Origin: an uncultured Anaerolineae bacterium
GTDB taxonomy: Bacteria > Chloroflexota > Anaerolineae > Anaerolineales > UBA11858
Reading direction: 5' to 3'
DNA length: 5,179 nt
NCBI GenBank assembly: GCA_937893815.1
Contig: CALCSH010000602.1
Location: 1 to 5,179, forward strand
Both the position numbers and the translations under genes were made by a program. The notes below the pieces were generated by a model. That model searched no databases, was not told the DNA's origin, and worked only from the letters and a program-made list of their open reading frames with translations. Positions within the stretch are counted from its first letter, which is position 1. Every line of letters starts with the position of its first letter. Below are positions 1 to 5,179 of this stretch, piece by piece.

Positions 1-1
1 T

Positions 2-259
2 GTATTTTCGATGGTTTTTGGTCATGACCCGATCATTTTCCCAGCAGTATTGGGGTTAGATATTAAGTTCCGTGATTTTTACTATGCATTCCTGATCGCC
101 TTGCATACGTCCTTGCTTCTCCGCATCGTGGGTGAATTGATGGGCCTGGGCTGGGCGCGCTCATGGGGAGGCTTGCTGAATGTTCTGACATTACTTGGAT
201 TTCTGGCAGCCATCATCCGGCCTCTACAAAGAATTGCAGCCGTATCGAAGCGAGTCTAG
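2..259 (+). CDS. C-terminal part of a polytopic membrane protein, 5' end outside window
   Basis: The reading frame is open from the first complete codon (bases 2-4) to TAG at 257-259, so about 85 residues are visible. The ATG at base 11 is preceded by in-frame Val-Phe-Ser and is probably internal, because the text around it (FGHDPIIFPAVLGL) reads like the middle of a membrane protein and not like an N-terminus. Two hydrophobic stretches follow, around DFYYAFLIALHTSLLLRIVG and GGLLNVLTLLGFLAAII. They are joined by a short loop with Gly, Trp and Arg, and the protein ends in a basic tail (RPLQRIAAVSKRV), consistent with an inside C-terminus by the positive-inside rule. The FGH...P motif before a helix recalls NnrS-like or other haem/copper-associated membrane proteins, but this is a weak resemblance and no function is assigned. 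It is convergent with the M20 gene on the other strand. Confidence 0.72.
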   Translation, partial: VFSMVFGHDPIIFPAVLGLDIKFRDFYYAFLIALHTSLLLRIVGELMGLGWARSWGGLLNVLTLLGFLAAIIRPLQRIAAVSKRV

Positions 260-423
260 TATTCTTACAAGCGCCCAATGCAAAAAGCGGCGCACTCGGC
301 AGTTGAAGACTCTTTGCGTGGCAATGCCCGCTCGATAGCTCAGGGAATTGCGCATCAGTTTGGGTTGGTGATATCGGCTTGATAGCAGCATGCCAGCCGC
401 GGGCAAAACTCGTCGAGCATCTT
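260..423. other. Intergenic stretch with no recognised feature
   Basis: This lies between the stop of the membrane protein gene and the first inverted-repeat element. Open frames crossing it on the - strand also run through the palindromic element and have no recognisable protein character. A short run resembling a tRNA D-arm (GATAGCTCAGG near 334) has no anticodon arm or T-arm after it. Nothing else stands out. The rest of the 260-658 gap is filled by the element at 424-576 and the hairpin at 591-635. Confidence 0.5.
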
Positions 424-576
424 TGACGCCACTGCAAAAAGACATTTTCACCGCAGAGTGCGCCGAGATTTTTTGACGATTTCGCAGAAAAAGAGCTTCT
501 TTTTTGCCGATTTTGCACTTTTTAAACTCTGCGCACTCCGCGTTCTCAGCGGTGAAGGTTTTTTGCAGTAGAGTCA
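424..576. mobile_element. MITE-like inverted-repeat element 1 (153 bp), 4-bp target duplication TCTT
   Basis: The ends are inverted repeats: TGACGCCACTGCAAAAA at 424-440 matches the reverse complement of TTTTTGCAGTAGAGTCA at 560-576 with two mismatches in 17. The element is flanked directly by TCTT at 420-423 and TCTT at 577-580, as expected for a 4-bp target site duplication. Inside each arm are 9-base imperfect tandem units of the form CGCNGAGNN: two on the left (452-469) and three, in reverse complement, on the right (525-551). Near the middle AAAAAGA (488-494) faces TCTTTTT (498-504), so the whole element can fold back on itself. No transposase is encoded; open frames across it are by-products of the repeat. 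The right terminal 17 bp are identical to those of the element at 1847-1969. It lies between two convergent genes, a neutral place to insert. Confidence 0.8.
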
Positions 577-590
577 TCTTTAAATTTATA

Positions 591-635
591 AAAGCAGGTG
601 AGTTGCAGCAGAATATGCAGCAACTCACCTGCTTT
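591..635. terminator. Long stem-loop, probable bidirectional intrinsic terminator
   Basis: Bases 591-606 (AAAGCAGGTGAGTTGC) pair perfectly with 620-635, giving a 16-bp stem. Three more pairs (608-610 with 616-618) can form inside after one mismatch, leaving a 5-base loop. On the + strand the stem runs into six Ts (632-637). On the - strand it runs into TTTTATAAATTTA. It begins 24 bases after the M20 stop codon in the direction of that gene, so it most likely ends the M20 transcript. It could also stop + strand transcription from the membrane protein gene, although element 1 now separates the two. Confidence 0.75.
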
Positions 636-658
636 TTTGATAATATCGAGCGTAATTT

Positions 659-1822
659 CTAGATTTGGGGGTTGGACAAGAAACGCATCACCGTTTCGGC
701 GAAGACTGCCACGCCAACGGGCAGGCACTCCTCATCGACATCGAAGCGCGGGTCGTGGTGTCGGCGCTCATCGCCCTCGATGCGGCAGCCCAGGTAGAAC
801 ATTGCCCCCGGCGCTTTTTGCATGAAAAATCCAAAATCTTCAGCACCCATTTCTGGTCGGGGAACTTGCAAACGCTCCGGCCCCAAGATATCCTCGACGA
901 CTGCGGCAATCAGATCGGCAACCTTGGGATTGTTCTTCATGGGTGGATACCCGATCTGGATTTTCAATTCGTAGTCTCCGCCCAGAGTTTTTGCCAGTTC
1001 GAAGGCGCGCTCAATTTCGCTGTGTAGTTGCTGTTGGACATCCTCCTCCAGATAGCGAATTGTACCCGACATCTCCACCGATTCGGGGATCACATTGTCG
1101 ATATGCCCACCTTGAATGGAACCGATGCTAATCACGGCGGGATCGAAGGGCCATAAGCGTCGCCCGACGATGCTGTGCAGCGCCAGGATGACATGCCCGG
1201 AAATGAAAATAGGGTCGATGACTTTGTGTGGGGTGGAGCCGTGCCCTCCCTGGCCGATAACTTTGCCATAGAAGGTGTCCACGCCCGCAGCGCTATTTCC
1301 ATGCGATAATTCGATCATTCCGGTCTCGGTGCCCGAGTAGACATGAAGGGCGATCACGCAATCCACATCCTGCATAGCGCCATCGGCCACCATGCGCGGC
1401 GCGCCGCTGATGCCCTCTTCATCTTCCATCTCCTCGGAGGGCTGGAAGAGAAAACGCACTGTGCCGGGTAACTTTTCCTTGGATAATAAGGCTGCCGTCC
1501 CCAGCAACATGGCCGTATGCGCATCATGGCCGCAGGCGTGCATCAAACCCTCGTTGAGCGATTTATAAGGCACATCATTGGCTTCTGGAACAGGCAAGGC
1601 ATCCATATCGGCTCGGATGGCGATAATGGGTTTGCCCTCTCCCAATTCAGCGACCACACCAGTTTTGCCAACTCCGCTTCGCACCCGACAGCCACAAGCT
1701 TTTAGAATTTCAGCCACTTTGGCGGCGGTGCGTTCTTCATGAAAACCTAATTCAGGGTGCATATGAAAGTCGCGTCGCCATGTGATCATTTGCGTGTGTA
1801 ACGATCGAGCTTTTTCTAACAT
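659..1822 (-). CDS. M20 family metal-dependent amidohydrolase (aminoacylase / hippurate hydrolase type)
   Basis: The protein has 387 residues, the usual size for M20D amidohydrolases, which remove acyl groups from N-acyl amino acids or act on related amide bonds using a two-metal centre in the cytoplasm. Visible landmarks are RRDFHMHPELGFHEERTA (16-33), ADMDALPV (71-78), HACGHDAHT (95-103) with metal ligands Cys97 and His99, PSEE (128-131) with the catalytic and metal-binding Glu pair, ALHV (158-161) with His160, the dimerisation/lid-domain motif GGHGSTPH (192-199), MGAEDFGFF (325-333) and HHDPRFDVDE (355-364) with the last His ligand. The start is placed at 1822 because AGGA lies 9 bases upstream and MLEKARSLHTQMITWRRDFH is a typical N-terminus. 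An ATG at 1948 would add 42 residues, mostly translated from the inserted palindrome at 1847-1969, and is rejected. No signal peptide is seen. The exact substrate is unknown. Confidence 0.93.
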   Translation of the reverse strand: MLEKARSLHTQMITWRRDFHMHPELGFHEERTAAKVAEILKACGCRVRSGVGKTGVVAELGEGKPIIAIRADMDALPVPEANDVPYKSLNEGLMHACGHDAHTAMLLGTAALLSKEKLPGTVRFLFQPSEEMEDEEGISGAPRMVADGAMQDVDCVIALHVYSGTETGMIELSHGNSAAGVDTFYGKVIGQGGHGSTPHKVIDPIFISGHVILALHSIVGRRLWPFDPAVISIGSIQGGHIDNVIPESVEMSGTIRYLEEDVQQQLHSEIERAFELAKTLGGDYELKIQIGYPPMKNNPKVADLIAAVVEDILGPERLQVPRPEMGAEDFGFFMQKAPGAMFYLGCRIEGDERRHHDPRFDVDEECLPVGVAVFAETVMRFLSNPQI

Positions 1823-1831
1823 TTGTAAATA

Positions 1832-1838
1832 TCCTTTT
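1832..1838 (-). promoter_or_regulatory. Ribosome binding site that fixes the M20 start
   Basis: On the - strand AAAAGGA ends 9 bases before the ATG at 1822-1820. It lies just outside the inserted element, so the native start signal survived the insertion. It supports the 387-residue protein over the longer frame beginning at 1948. Confidence 0.65.
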
Positions 1839-1846
1839 TGTAGAAC

Positions 1847-1969
1847 TGACTCCACTGAAAAAACTACCGTGCAGGTGTTCCCGTCGGAATATATGGGGGT
1901 GGTGGCTTCGCCACCACCCCCATATATTCCGACGGACATCTCCGTCATCGGCTTTTTGCAGTAGAGTCA
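1847..1969. mobile_element. MITE-like inverted-repeat element 2 (123 bp), 4-bp target duplication GAAC
   Basis: TGACTCCACTGAAAAAA at 1847-1863 is inverted against TTTTTGCAGTAGAGTCA at 1953-1969, with two mismatches in 17. The right end is identical, base for base, to the right end of element 1 (560-576). GAAC flanks it on both sides (1843-1846 and 1970-1973), consistent with a 4-bp target site duplication. The interior is unlike element 1: a perfect palindrome (1881-1935) centred exactly on the middle of the element. No transposase is encoded. It sits between the presumed promoter and the ribosome binding site of the M20 gene, so it would be transcribed as most of that gene's leader. Confidence 0.82.
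1881..1935. repeat. Perfect 26-bp inverted repeat with 3-base loop
   Basis: Bases 1881-1906 and 1910-1935 are exact reverse complements, separated only by TTC. The stem includes a GC-rich top (GGGGGTGGTGGC) and an AT-rich middle (AATATAT). Pairing continues only imperfectly outside the stem. In the M20 transcript this would form a very stable hairpin about 60 bases upstream of the start codon. The nearest T-run on the - strand begins more than ten bases after the stem, so it is not a textbook terminator. Confidence 0.9.
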
Positions 1970-1976
1970 GAACTGC

Positions 1977-2006
1977 ATTATTTTGTTGGAATGTTCAAAC
2001 TGTAAG
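1977..2006 (-). promoter_or_regulatory. Candidate promoter of the M20 gene
   Basis: On the - strand CTTACA (2006-2001) and AATAAT (1982-1977) are spaced by 18 bases, matching the sigma-70 type consensus at 4 and 5 of 6 positions. It follows the terminator of the peptidase gene, where a new promoter is needed. Transcription would begin at about 1970, at the edge of the inserted element. Without the element and one GAAC copy, only 27 bases would separate the -10 box from the ATG, a compact ordinary leader. It is predicted from pattern alone. Confidence 0.4.
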
Positions 2007-2012
2007 AAGCTC

Positions 2013-2055
2013 AAAAAAGCAAGTGTGCGGAGGGGCTTTACCCCCCGCACACTTG
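2013..2055 (-). terminator. Intrinsic terminator of the transporter-peptidase operon
   Basis: On the - strand the stem pairs 2055-2045 with 2030-2020 (11 bp, CAAGTGTGCGG), continues past one mismatch with three more G-C pairs, closes a short loop, and is followed by six Ts (2018-2013). It begins 22 bases after the S9 peptidase stop codon. The strong stem plus T-run argues that the M20 gene downstream depends on its own promoter. Confidence 0.87.
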
Positions 2056-2077
2056 TTCTTAATAAATTTCATCTACC

Positions 2078-3877
2078 TCACCTTTCGATGTGTTTCGCCA
2101 AAAATTCAGCCCGCCGTTTTTTTACATCGACCTGATTTTCGATCTTCAGGAAAGCATGACCTTCATCCGCGTAGGATTTATAATCACACTCTTTTCCCAG
2201 GGCGGTCAATTTTTCGTAGGCCTGCGACGATTCGCTCGGTGGGCAGCGCACATCGTTGGCGCCGCAAAGCAACTGTACTGCAGCCTGGATTCGCTCCAGG
2301 AAGAAGTATGGTGAATGCTTGTACCAGCGATCATAATCTTTTTCCGGGTCGCCAAAGTTCTCCCGATCCCAATGTTGTAAATCCTGACGCGAGTTTGCGT
2401 GGCTGGTGAACCAGTTCAGGAAGGGAACCGCCGCCGACCCCACTACAAAACGCTCCGGGAACTGGGTCAGGCTGGTCATTGTCAGGTAGCCGCCCCAACT
2501 GCGCCCGGTGACAGCGATGCGTCCAGGGTCAGCGAGGCCCTCTCGTTCGAGAAAATCTGCCCCAGCGACCACATCCTCAGTATCCACGCCTCCCAGGTCG
2601 AAGCGGCTGGCTAACTGCCAATCGCGGCCGTACCCCGTCGAGCCGCGATAATTCGGCGACAGCACCACCCAGCCGCGGCTGAGCATATGCTGCACCAGCG
2701 GATCCCAGGTGGTTTGGGTCAGCCAGTTTGGCCCGCCATGCACGGATACAACCGCCGGGGGTAGCGCTCCGCCCTGTTTTGGTCGATACAGCAGCGCGGG
2801 CACCTCGGTTCCATCCAGGCTGGGGTAGATCACTTGCTGGGGCAGCACAAGCCTGTCTTGTGGAATATCGTCAGGCAGTGAGAAGGTCAACTGCCGGAAT
2901 TGACCGGTAGCGATATGGAGTTCCCAAAGATCGCAGGGGCGGCGGGGGTTGTCAAAGACGAACAGTAGATACTCGCCATCCGGGGTGAAACTGGGGGCAT
3001 AGATCACACCCGGTTCGACCTGAAATATCGTGCTTTCAGCTAATCCCAGTGATTGTACTGCCAATGAGCAATCTGGCCCGTGGCTGACCACGTAGGCGAG
3101 TCGTTCACCATCTGGCGACCAGTCCGGCGATTCTTTTTCACCCTTGCCCTGGGTAAGCCAGGTGATTTCTCCTGTTGCGATTTTCAGAATGCCGATTTGA
3201 TACAGGCCAGAAATATTCGACGCAAAAGCCAGGTGCTGGCCATCCGGTGCCCAGTGTGCGCCTTTTGCACTAATCGGCTGGCCAGCGCGGGAGACGGCAA
3301 CCGCCGGGCCACCGTCCAGCGGCACAACCGTGGTGAGATAATCCTGACCTGCACCTTCCGAGACAACTGCTAGATGCCGTCCATCCGGCGACCAACGCAC
3401 CACCCAATCCGGGCAAGGTTGGTCGAGCACCTTGCGCATCTCTCCGCCCGTTGATGGCACAATAAATACATCGAAACGGCCATCGCGATCGGAGCAAAGT
3501 GCCAACCACTTCCCATCCGGCGACCAGGCAAACGATGTGGTCAGTGCTTCCGGGGTGTTGGGGGTGAGATTGATCTGTGTTTGCGTGGCGAATATGTATT
3601 CGTGAATGTCGTAATTTTCGCCGCCATCGAGATCGACGACATAGGCTAATTTTTTGCCATCCGGGCTGTAGCGTGGGGAGAATTTGGCTCCCTCCCCGCT
3701 GGATACCTGCCGGGGCTCACCGGGCAACTTCAAATTCAGGCAGTAGATTTCCCAGCGCCCGCTGGCGTTCCAAGAGAAGGCGACTTGCGAACCATCTGGC
3801 GCGATATCGTACCCCAGGTCAGGTTCTACATATGGGACGCGCAACAAGGTTTCCAGATCAAGGGGCGGGGTTTTCAT
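2078..3877 (-). CDS. S9 family (prolyl oligopeptidase) serine peptidase with seven-repeat beta-propeller
   Basis: The 599-residue protein has the two-domain plan of acylaminoacyl peptidase / S9C-type enzymes, which cleave short peptides. The N-terminal part carries seven xPDG repeats (residues 26, 71, 119, 163, 210, 254, 298) spaced 44-48 residues apart, as in a seven-bladed propeller that screens substrate size. The alpha/beta-hydrolase domain starts near 345 and shows the oxyanion motif HGGP (380-383), PNYRGSTGYG (408-417), the nucleophile motif GRSWGGY with Ser460, the acid Asp542 in GANDVRCPP, and His574 in DEGHAF. No signal peptide is seen, so it should act in the cytoplasm. The start at 3877 is chosen because AAAGGA lies 6 bases upstream; a frame beginning at 3979 would overlap the ATPase gene by 91 bases and adds nothing family-like. 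Its position directly after peptide-transporter ATPases suggests that it digests imported peptides. Confidence 0.94.
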   Translation of the reverse strand: MKTPPLDLETLLRVPYVEPDLGYDIAPDGSQVAFSWNASGRWEIYCLNLKLPGEPRQVSSGEGAKFSPRYSPDGKKLAYVVDLDGGENYDIHEYIFATQTQINLTPNTPEALTTSFAWSPDGKWLALCSDRDGRFDVFIVPSTGGEMRKVLDQPCPDWVVRWSPDGRHLAVVSEGAGQDYLTTVVPLDGGPAVAVSRAGQPISAKGAHWAPDGQHLAFASNISGLYQIGILKIATGEITWLTQGKGEKESPDWSPDGERLAYVVSHGPDCSLAVQSLGLAESTIFQVEPGVIYAPSFTPDGEYLLFVFDNPRRPCDLWELHIATGQFRQLTFSLPDDIPQDRLVLPQQVIYPSLDGTEVPALLYRPKQGGALPPAVVSVHGGPNWLTQTTWDPLVQHMLSRGWVVLSPNYRGSTGYGRDWQLASRFDLGGVDTEDVVAGADFLEREGLADPGRIAVTGRSWGGYLTMTSLTQFPERFVVGSAAVPFLNWFTSHANSRQDLQHWDRENFGDPEKDYDRWYKHSPYFFLERIQAAVQLLCGANDVRCPPSESSQAYEKLTALGKECDYKSYADEGHAFLKIENQVDVKKRRAEFLAKHIER

Positions 3878-3883
3878 GGAGAG

Positions 3884-3889
3884 TCCTTT
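3884..3889 (-). promoter_or_regulatory. Ribosome binding site of the S9 peptidase, touching the upstream stop codon
   Basis: On the - strand AAAGGA precedes the ATG at 3877 by 6 bases. Its first base is the last base of the ATPase stop codon TGA (3891-3889), an arrangement that favours translational coupling. It decides the start of the peptidase. Confidence 0.7.
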
Positions 3890-4869
3890 CAGGCTTCGTG
3901 GCAGGCAATCCAGTGATCGGGTCTGATCTCGCGCCAAATGGGCAAGTCGGTCTGGCAATGTTCTTTGGCGATGGCGCAACGCGGGTGAAAGCGGCAGCCA
4001 GAAGGTGGGTTGGCCGGACTGGGTGGATCCCCTTCCAGGATGATTCGTTGGCGGGAGCGCGTCAGGCGCGGGTCGGGCAAGGGCACCGCGGAGAGCAGCG
4101 CCTGCGTGTAGGGGTGCAGGGGATGGTCGTATAACTCATCCTGAGCCGCCATTTCGACAATCCCGCCCAGGTACATGACAGCTACACGGTCGCAGATATG
4201 CCGCACCATGCTCAAGTCGTGGGCGATGAAGAGATAGGTCAGCCCGAAACGATCTTGCAGATCTTCGAGCAGATTGACAATCTGGGCCTGGATCGAAACA
4301 TCCAGCGCCGAAATAGGTTCATCGCAGATGATGAACTCCGGTTCCGAGGCCAGGGCGCGGGCGATGCCGATGCGCTGGCGCTGCCCGCCAGAGAATTCAT
4401 GCGGGTAGCGGTTCATATAATTGGCGTTCAACTGCACCAGATCGAGGAGTTCTTCCACTTTCTCAAATTTTGCATTTCCCTGATCCATATTGTGAACGGA
4501 TAGCGGTTCGCCGATAATTCGCGAAATCGTCCAGCGTGGATTCAACGATGCATACGGATCTTGGAAGATCATTTGCATGCGTTTGCGCAGCGCGCGCAAT
4601 TCCCTGGGTTTCTTGCGGGTTAAATCTTGACCATCGAAAAATACCTGCCCATCTGTCGGTGGATAGAGTTGCAGCATTGTGCGGCCGGTGGTCGTTTTGC
4701 CGCAGCCGCTTTCTCCCACCAGCCCCAAGGTTTCTCCGCAGTAAATATCAAACGAGACATCATCGACAGCTTTGACGGCGCCGACTTCTTTTTGAATCAG
4801 AATCCCTTGATGGATTGGGAAATATTTCTTCAAATCTTTGACTTGCACCAATATTTGTGTTTGATTCAT
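3889..4869 (-). CDS. Peptide ABC transporter ATP-binding protein, DppF/OppF family
   Basis: The 326-residue protein powers uptake of di- or oligopeptides (or a related solute) together with a second ATPase, two permeases and a binding protein; only the partner ATPase is visible here. Motifs in order: Walker A GESGCGKTT (52-60), Q-loop Q103 in FQDPYASLNPR, signature FSGGQRQRIG (159-168), Walker B FIICDEP with Asp183 and Glu184, D-loop SALD, H-loop His217 in IAHDLS. The C-terminal oligopeptide-transporter domain has HPLHPYTQALLSAVP (249-263) and PSGCRFHPRC. Four cysteines (292, 298, 305, 323) follow the spacing C-x5-C-x6-C-x17-C, which in characterised relatives can hold an iron-sulphur cluster. 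The ATG overlaps the stop of the upstream ATPase (ATGA), with GGAAGGG just upstream. Substrate specificity (dipeptide, oligopeptide, glutathione, nickel) cannot be told from the ATPase. Confidence 0.94.
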   Translation of the reverse strand: MNQTQILVQVKDLKKYFPIHQGILIQKEVGAVKAVDDVSFDIYCGETLGLVGESGCGKTTTGRTMLQLYPPTDGQVFFDGQDLTRKKPRELRALRKRMQMIFQDPYASLNPRWTISRIIGEPLSVHNMDQGNAKFEKVEELLDLVQLNANYMNRYPHEFSGGQRQRIGIARALASEPEFIICDEPISALDVSIQAQIVNLLEDLQDRFGLTYLFIAHDLSMVRHICDRVAVMYLGGIVEMAAQDELYDHPLHPYTQALLSAVPLPDPRLTRSRQRIILEGDPPSPANPPSGCRFHPRCAIAKEHCQTDLPIWREIRPDHWIACHEA

Positions 4870-5179
4870 CGTTCCCTTCCCGTGCTAACATCTACCCAGC
4901 AAGCCACTTTGTGATCTGCCTCAAAGGGTAAAAGCTGGGGATTTTCATGCATACATCGTTCCACAGTGAAACTGCAGCGTGGTGCAAATGGGCAGCCGGG
5001 TAAAACTGTCAGGCCGCCCGGCGGAAAGCCCGGTATAGTTGCCAGCCGTTTATTCTGATCTCTGCGATCCACTCTAGGGAGCGATTTCAGCAAAGAGAGT
5101 GTATAGGGATGCAGCGGGTTTTCGTAGATTTGGAATACATCGGCTTCTTCGACTATATATCCGGCATACATGACGACAA
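4866..5179 (-). CDS. C-terminal part of a peptide ABC transporter ATP-binding protein, DppD/OppD family
   Basis: About 103 residues are visible and the frame continues to the window edge. The ATG at 5171 is internal: it is preceded by two Val codons and forms the VVMYAGYIVEE segment that follows the H-loop in this family (usually VMYAGxIVE). Next come ENPLHPYTLSLLKSLP, the oligopeptide-transporter C-terminal domain, and a proline/glycine-rich linker IPGFPPGGLTVLPGC. Four cysteines show C-x5-C-x6-C-x17-C, the same spacing as in the neighbouring ATPase. The nucleotide-binding motifs lie outside the window. It ends in a four-base ATGA overlap with the next ATPase, as expected for the DppD-DppF heterodimer pair made from one message; permease and binding-protein genes are probably upstream. 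Confidence 0.93.
   Translation of the reverse strand, partial: VVMYAGYIVEEADVFQIYENPLHPYTLSLLKSLPRVDRRDQNKRLATIPGFPPGGLTVLPGCPFAPRCSFTVERCMHENPQLLPFEADHKVACWVDVSTGRER

Noticed and set aside
275..300. Possible third, decayed copy of the inverted-repeat element (ATGCAAAAAGCGGCGCACTC)
   Set aside because: It shares only a short TGCAAAAAG run with the ends; there is no inverted partner or flanking duplication.
325..405. Possible tRNA, from GCTCGATAGCTCAGG
   Set aside because: Only a D-arm-like run is present. There is no anticodon stem-loop, no T-arm motif GGTTCGA and no acceptor stem pairing.
213..628. Two - strand open frames (about 101 and 134 residues) across the intergenic region
   Set aside because: They run through the palindromic element and its CGCNGAG repeats, show repeat-derived peptides such as TAENAECAE, overlap the end of the membrane protein gene, and have no family features.
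1881..1935. The perfect hairpin as a CRISPR unit or riboswitch
   Set aside because: There is a single palindrome with no repeat-spacer array and no aptamer-like junctions. Its exact centring inside a terminal-repeat element with flanking duplications is better explained by a mobile element.
3878..3979. 34-residue N-terminal extension of the S9 peptidase
   Set aside because: It overlaps the ATPase coding sequence, is basic and unlike the family, and a good ribosome binding site precedes the inner ATG at 3877.
3577..4134. 185-residue + strand open frame opposite the peptidase and ATPase genes
   Set aside because: It lies antisense to two well-supported genes and has low-complexity Arg/Gly/Ala-rich composition typical of a shadow frame.

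Overview
The window looks like bacterial chromosome of moderate GC content. The protein styles (a DppD/DppF pair, an S9 peptidase with SPDG propeller repeats, an M20 amidohydrolase) and the CGCNGAG-type intergenic repeat are reminiscent of Chloroflexota such as Anaerolineae. That placement is an impression from memory, not something the sequence proves.

Layout. Bases 2-259 (+ strand) hold the C-terminal end of a membrane protein cut by the window edge. Everything else that codes is on the - strand. Read in the direction of transcription from the right edge, these are: the C-terminal end of a DppD/OppD-type ATPase (5179-4866), a complete DppF/OppF-type ATPase (4869-3889), an S9 family serine peptidase (3877-2078), a strong intrinsic terminator (2055-2013), then, probably as its own transcription unit, an M20 family amidohydrolase (1822-659). 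A long hairpin (591-635) closes that unit and may also stop transcription arriving from the + strand gene.

The first three - strand genes are packed like an operon: an ATGA overlap joins the two ATPases, and only 11 bases separate the second ATPase from the peptidase. The likely theme is import of peptides by an ABC transporter, cleavage by the S9 peptidase and deacylation or final hydrolysis by the M20 enzyme. The substrate cannot be read from this window.

The most interesting content is between the genes. Two short palindromic elements (424-576, 153 bp; 1847-1969, 123 bp) have the same 17-bp terminal inverted repeats but unrelated interiors, and each is flanked by its own 4-bp direct repeat (TCTT and GAAC). 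This is the signature of non-autonomous transposable elements (MITEs) moved by one transposase. The second sits between the likely promoter and the ribosome binding site of the M20 gene. It places a perfect 26-bp hairpin in that gene's leader and creates a false upstream start codon. Removing it on paper restores a compact, ordinary leader.
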